Below are positions 42,310 through 43,952 of a stretch of DNA of 43,952 nucleotides, piece by piece (the first letter of the stretch is position 1; each line of letters starts with the position of its first letter). The stretch is from Pseudomonadota bacterium (lineage in GTDB: Bacteria > Pseudomonadota > Alphaproteobacteria > Acetobacterales > Acetobacteraceae), in the NCBI GenBank assembly GCA_021798575.1, contig JAJZGI010000012.1:1-43952 (forward strand), read 5' to 3'. The translations under genes were made by a program, and so were the position numbers. The notes under the pieces are model-generated. The model was not told the DNA's origin, did no database searches, and saw only the letters and a program-made list of their open reading frames with translations.

Positions 42310-42441
42310 TCGGTTACCATCCATGATTCAGCCAAATCAACCCACCAGCGCCCTGTCCCGCATCACGCGCCTGCTTCTCATCATGCCCTGCATAGGTCCA
42401 TCTGTTTCCAAAACGCCCCGCCGGCACCGCAGATGATCTGA

Positions 42442-43140
42442 TTGATTCTCAAAATCATAATAATTGGCGTAGCACTCCTTTTTTGCGCCATTTGCGCCTT
42501 TGCGATTTTGTGGATTTAGGAGGGCTACGTTATATCCAGCTACCCACCGGGGAAATACCAGCCGCCAACCTATAGCAAGACGCCCGCCATATACTATGTC
42601 GGAACGCACGCCTTCAAAGTCCCGCAGGATTATTCGTTCCTTTCGGTCTCCGATTACGGCGGGCCAGGCAATACACATCTCATATTCGATTTCTATTATC
42701 CGGACTTTTCGGCCTTGCTCGACAATCCGGCATTCATTGCGGGCAGTGGCACCTCACGAGACGATAATCGCTCGATCGAAATCTATCTGATGGCGGATAA
42801 CAATACCTCCACCGGATTGCGGGAGCTGCAGGCCATAAAAGCGGGCACCACCACGGACAAAATCAAGCCTGGGCCCTATGGGTTACTCAAAGTTCGTAAA
42901 AAAGACTATCCCGCATGGGACGGTCATGATATCGGCTTGTTCGATAAAACCGCCATCGATATCACATGCGGAGACACGAAAATTCTCCAGCCTGATGGTA
43001 CGCGGGATAACCTCCGTATCGGTTTTTATCCCTATGAAGACCTGGATATAGAAGAAAGTTTCAGCGTGCCAAACCTGCAACACTGGCGGCAGATCGTTCA
43101 AAAGACAATCCATTTCCTGGACATTGATGAGGTCAAATAA
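42442..43140 (+). pseudogene. Membrane-anchored or secreted hypothetical protein, interrupted by an in-frame TAG
   Basis: A single frame from TTG 42442 encodes a short basic start and a hydrophobic segment (IIIIGVALLFCAICAFAILWI), then TAG at 42517-42519, then 206 further codons to TAA 43138 without a stop. The part after TAG starts EGYVISSYPPGKYQPP and includes THAFKVPQDYSFLSV and an FYYPDF segment, typical of a folded extracytoplasmic domain with no ATG of its own; its only later start candidate is TTG 42715. The simplest reading is a membrane anchor separated from its domain by an amber mutation. An AGGAGG sequence overlaps the TAG but is followed by GTTATA, not a start codon. Function unknown. 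Confidence 0.55.
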
Positions 43141-43156
43141 TGCCGCCGGGCAAATT

Positions 43157-43183
43157 GTCATTCTAGCGCAGCGAAGCAACCTA
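43157..43183 (+). repeat. GTCATT...GAAGCAA repeat, copy 3
   Basis: GTCATTCTAGCGCAGCGAAG, then CAACC. It matches the GTCATTGCGAGCG-AGCGAAGCAATCC pattern of the other copies with small changes and lies 37 nt before TTGACA, measured from GAAGCAA. Confidence 0.55.
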
Positions 43184-43209
43184 ATCTCAATAAACCAATT
43201 ATTTTTCCC

Positions 43210-43248
43210 TTGACAAACCTATTAAATGTCATTATAGATAACAAAATG
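43210..43248 (+). promoter_or_regulatory. Leaderless promoter-start module, copy 3
   Basis: TTGACA (43210-43215), a 17-nt spacer, TATAGA (43233-43238), 7 nt, ATG 43246. This is the best sigma-70 match of the three copies. TGTCATTATAGATAACA over the -10 box is an imperfect dyad (TGT...ACA ends), a possible repressor site. Confidence 0.6.
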
Positions 43249-43290
43249 TCTGAAAATACCTCCTCCGCCAGCCGGATAACGCCATATTGA
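43246..43290 (+). other. 14-codon ORF of module copy 3
   Basis: Encodes MSENTSSASRITPY then TGA. Its stop overlaps a TTG (43287) that is in frame with the secreted-protein gene, so translation could be coupled. It corresponds to the ORF at 42265-42309. Confidence 0.35.
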
Positions 43291-43310
43291 TCGGTCAGTA
43301 TTCAGTATTC

Positions 43311-43838
43311 ATGATTCACGCAAACAAAGCGACGAGCAGACTATTCCACATCACGCACCCGCTTCTCATCGCATTGAGCATATTGCCTTTGGCGTTCGCT
43401 TGCCCAAAGGCCAAAGCAGCGACGAACGACAACGCTTTCAACCGATGTGCTCAGGAAATGGATCAGCTTCCAGGCACGCTGACCACAGATCATTGGCATG
43501 AAACGCCGCTGAAACCAGAACTCGCCCAGCTTGAAGACCCGACCCTCTATGGCAGCGTTGTACTCAAATGGATCAGCCTCAAAAACCACAATGGAACGAC
43601 CACCTTTGTAATCTTTACTCGCGACCCAGGACCGCAGTTCGAGGATGATCCGGACGGCTTTGACTTGTTTTATGAAAAAGGCGGCCATGTTTCAGCAAAG
43701 AGCGGAGTCGGCGCCAATGGCTTTGCCTTCTCGAAGGAAAGCAATGAAGGCGTGAACGACCTTTTGTTCTGCACCAAAGACGTAATTTTCAAATGGAAAT
43801 GGAACAAAAACAATTGGAATTTCTATTCTAGTGGATAA
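43311..43838 (+). CDS. Secreted protein of unknown function
   Basis: This 175-residue protein has a signal peptide MIHANKATSR...LPLAFACPKAKA, probably cut after AKA before ATNDNAF. The mature part, about 139 residues, is rich in Trp, Phe and charged residues (HWHETPLKPEL, VVLKWISLKNHNGTT, DDPDGFDLFYEKGG) with two cysteines (NRCAQ, LFCTKD) that could form a disulfide. I do not recognise the family. The start has no ribosome-binding site; TTG 43287, overlapping the stop of the 14-codon ORF, is an alternative. The signal-peptide start is related to that at 42323 but the mature part is not related to the neighbouring broken gene. Confidence 0.6.
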   Translation: MIHANKATSRLFHITHPLLIALSILPLAFACPKAKAATNDNAFNRCAQEMDQLPGTLTTDHWHETPLKPELAQLEDPTLYGSVVLKWISLKNHNGTTTFVIFTRDPGPQFEDDPDGFDLFYEKGGHVSAKSGVGANGFAFSKESNEGVNDLLFCTKDVIFKWKWNKNNWNFYSSG

Positions 43839-43899
43839 AATCATACATTTGAGTCCTGCTTAGGATTCCCCCCATGCCTTGGGTGTGCAAGTCTTGGGG

Positions 43900-43952
43900 A
43901 TGCGCAATGGGATCACATTTACTGTTACCGCCAAGGATCGCGCCAAATTGGA
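43900..43952 (+). CDS. Possible IS630-type transposase, 5' end only
   Basis: From ATG 43900 the frame reads MRNGITFTVTAKDRAKL and runs off the window. This resembles the start of IS630-family transposases (M-R-x-G-I-x-x-x-V-x-x-x-D-R-x-x-L). Only 17 codons are visible and the element ends cannot be defined, so this is tentative. Confidence 0.4.
   Translation, partial: MRNGITFTVTAKDRAKL

Larger units (their letters stand above)
42091..42441. other. 351-bp gene-poor stretch holding module copy 2
   Basis: Lower-GC than the window average. It holds a weak hairpin (CGATAA 42114-42119/TTATCG 42128-42133), the GTCATTGCGA...GAAGCAATCC repeat, the TTGACA promoter, a 14-codon ORF and a signal-peptide-like start (ATG 42323) that runs into a stop at about 42435. 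No intact larger gene is visible here. Confidence 0.7.

Noticed and set aside
42337-42678. 113-codon minus-strand ORF
   Set aside because: Lies opposite the interrupted gene, has no recognisable features and no promoter or ribosome site.
1-43952. CRISPR array, prophage, or toxin-antitoxin pair
   Set aside because: No regularly spaced direct repeats, no phage structural genes, and the only antitoxin-like gene has no partner.

Overview
GC-rich (mostly mid-60s % G+C by eye) chromosomal segment of an alphaproteobacterium, most likely an Acetobacteraceae member of the Acidocella/Acidiphilium type. The evidence for this placement is a full hpnABCDEF hopanoid cluster with 4-bp start/stop overlaps, a PmtA-like phospholipid methyltransferase, a PhaZ-type intracellular PHA depolymerase, a BMP-type ABC importer and many ATGA-coupled operons. 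The genus is inferred from gene content, not from a marker gene.

Layout. 1-860: AT-richer edge with a repeat-plus-promoter module feeding an Acetobacteraceae-type hypothetical protein. 938-8508 (minus strand): probable operon MFS transporter > 2OG-Fe(II) dioxygenase > BMP substrate-binding protein > ABC ATPase > two permeases > GST, which looks like uptake and use of a nucleoside or purine-like compound. 8658-10893 (minus): GlsB/YeaQ membrane protein, HpnL-like membrane protein and a diiron/ferritin-like protein. 10962-17894 (plus): hpnA-B-C-D-E-shc, the route from farnesyl-PP to hopene. 17974-19619: PE methyltransferase, tRNA-Val(GAC), dienelactone hydrolase. 19600-25432: UbiH-type hydroxylase (minus), ammonium transporter with a sigma-54 promoter, FtsK, cupin. 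25515-31142: GST, PHA depolymerase, orphan ribbon-helix-helix protein with a palindromic operator, YcgN, YgjP-type metalloprotease, quinone reductase, YeiH-type transporter. 31252-36070: LysR regulator, EAL protein, aldo/keto reductase, zinc alcohol dehydrogenase, pterin dehydratase. 36239-42090: carbonic anhydrase, MazG, glutathione peroxidase, Nudix, RsmI, LpoA-like lipoprotein, PhoR-like kinase. 42091-43952: lower-GC accessory end with two more copies of the module, a gene broken by an amber codon, a secreted protein of unknown function and the probable start of an IS630-type transposase.

The most unusual structure is a module present three times (near 159-262, 42157-42343 and 43157-43331). 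Each copy has a GTCATT...GAAGCAA repeat, a TTGAC(A/T) -35 box, a -10 box and an ATGTC start. The distance from -35 box to ATG is exactly 36 nt in all three, which places transcription initiation at about the A of the ATG (leaderless). Two copies encode 14-residue peptides followed by related signal-peptide starts, but the downstream cargo differs. A second novelty is a ~106-bp double-hairpin repeat present twice (8479-8584 and 36128-36234). One copy overlaps and apparently supplies the start codon of the MFS gene.
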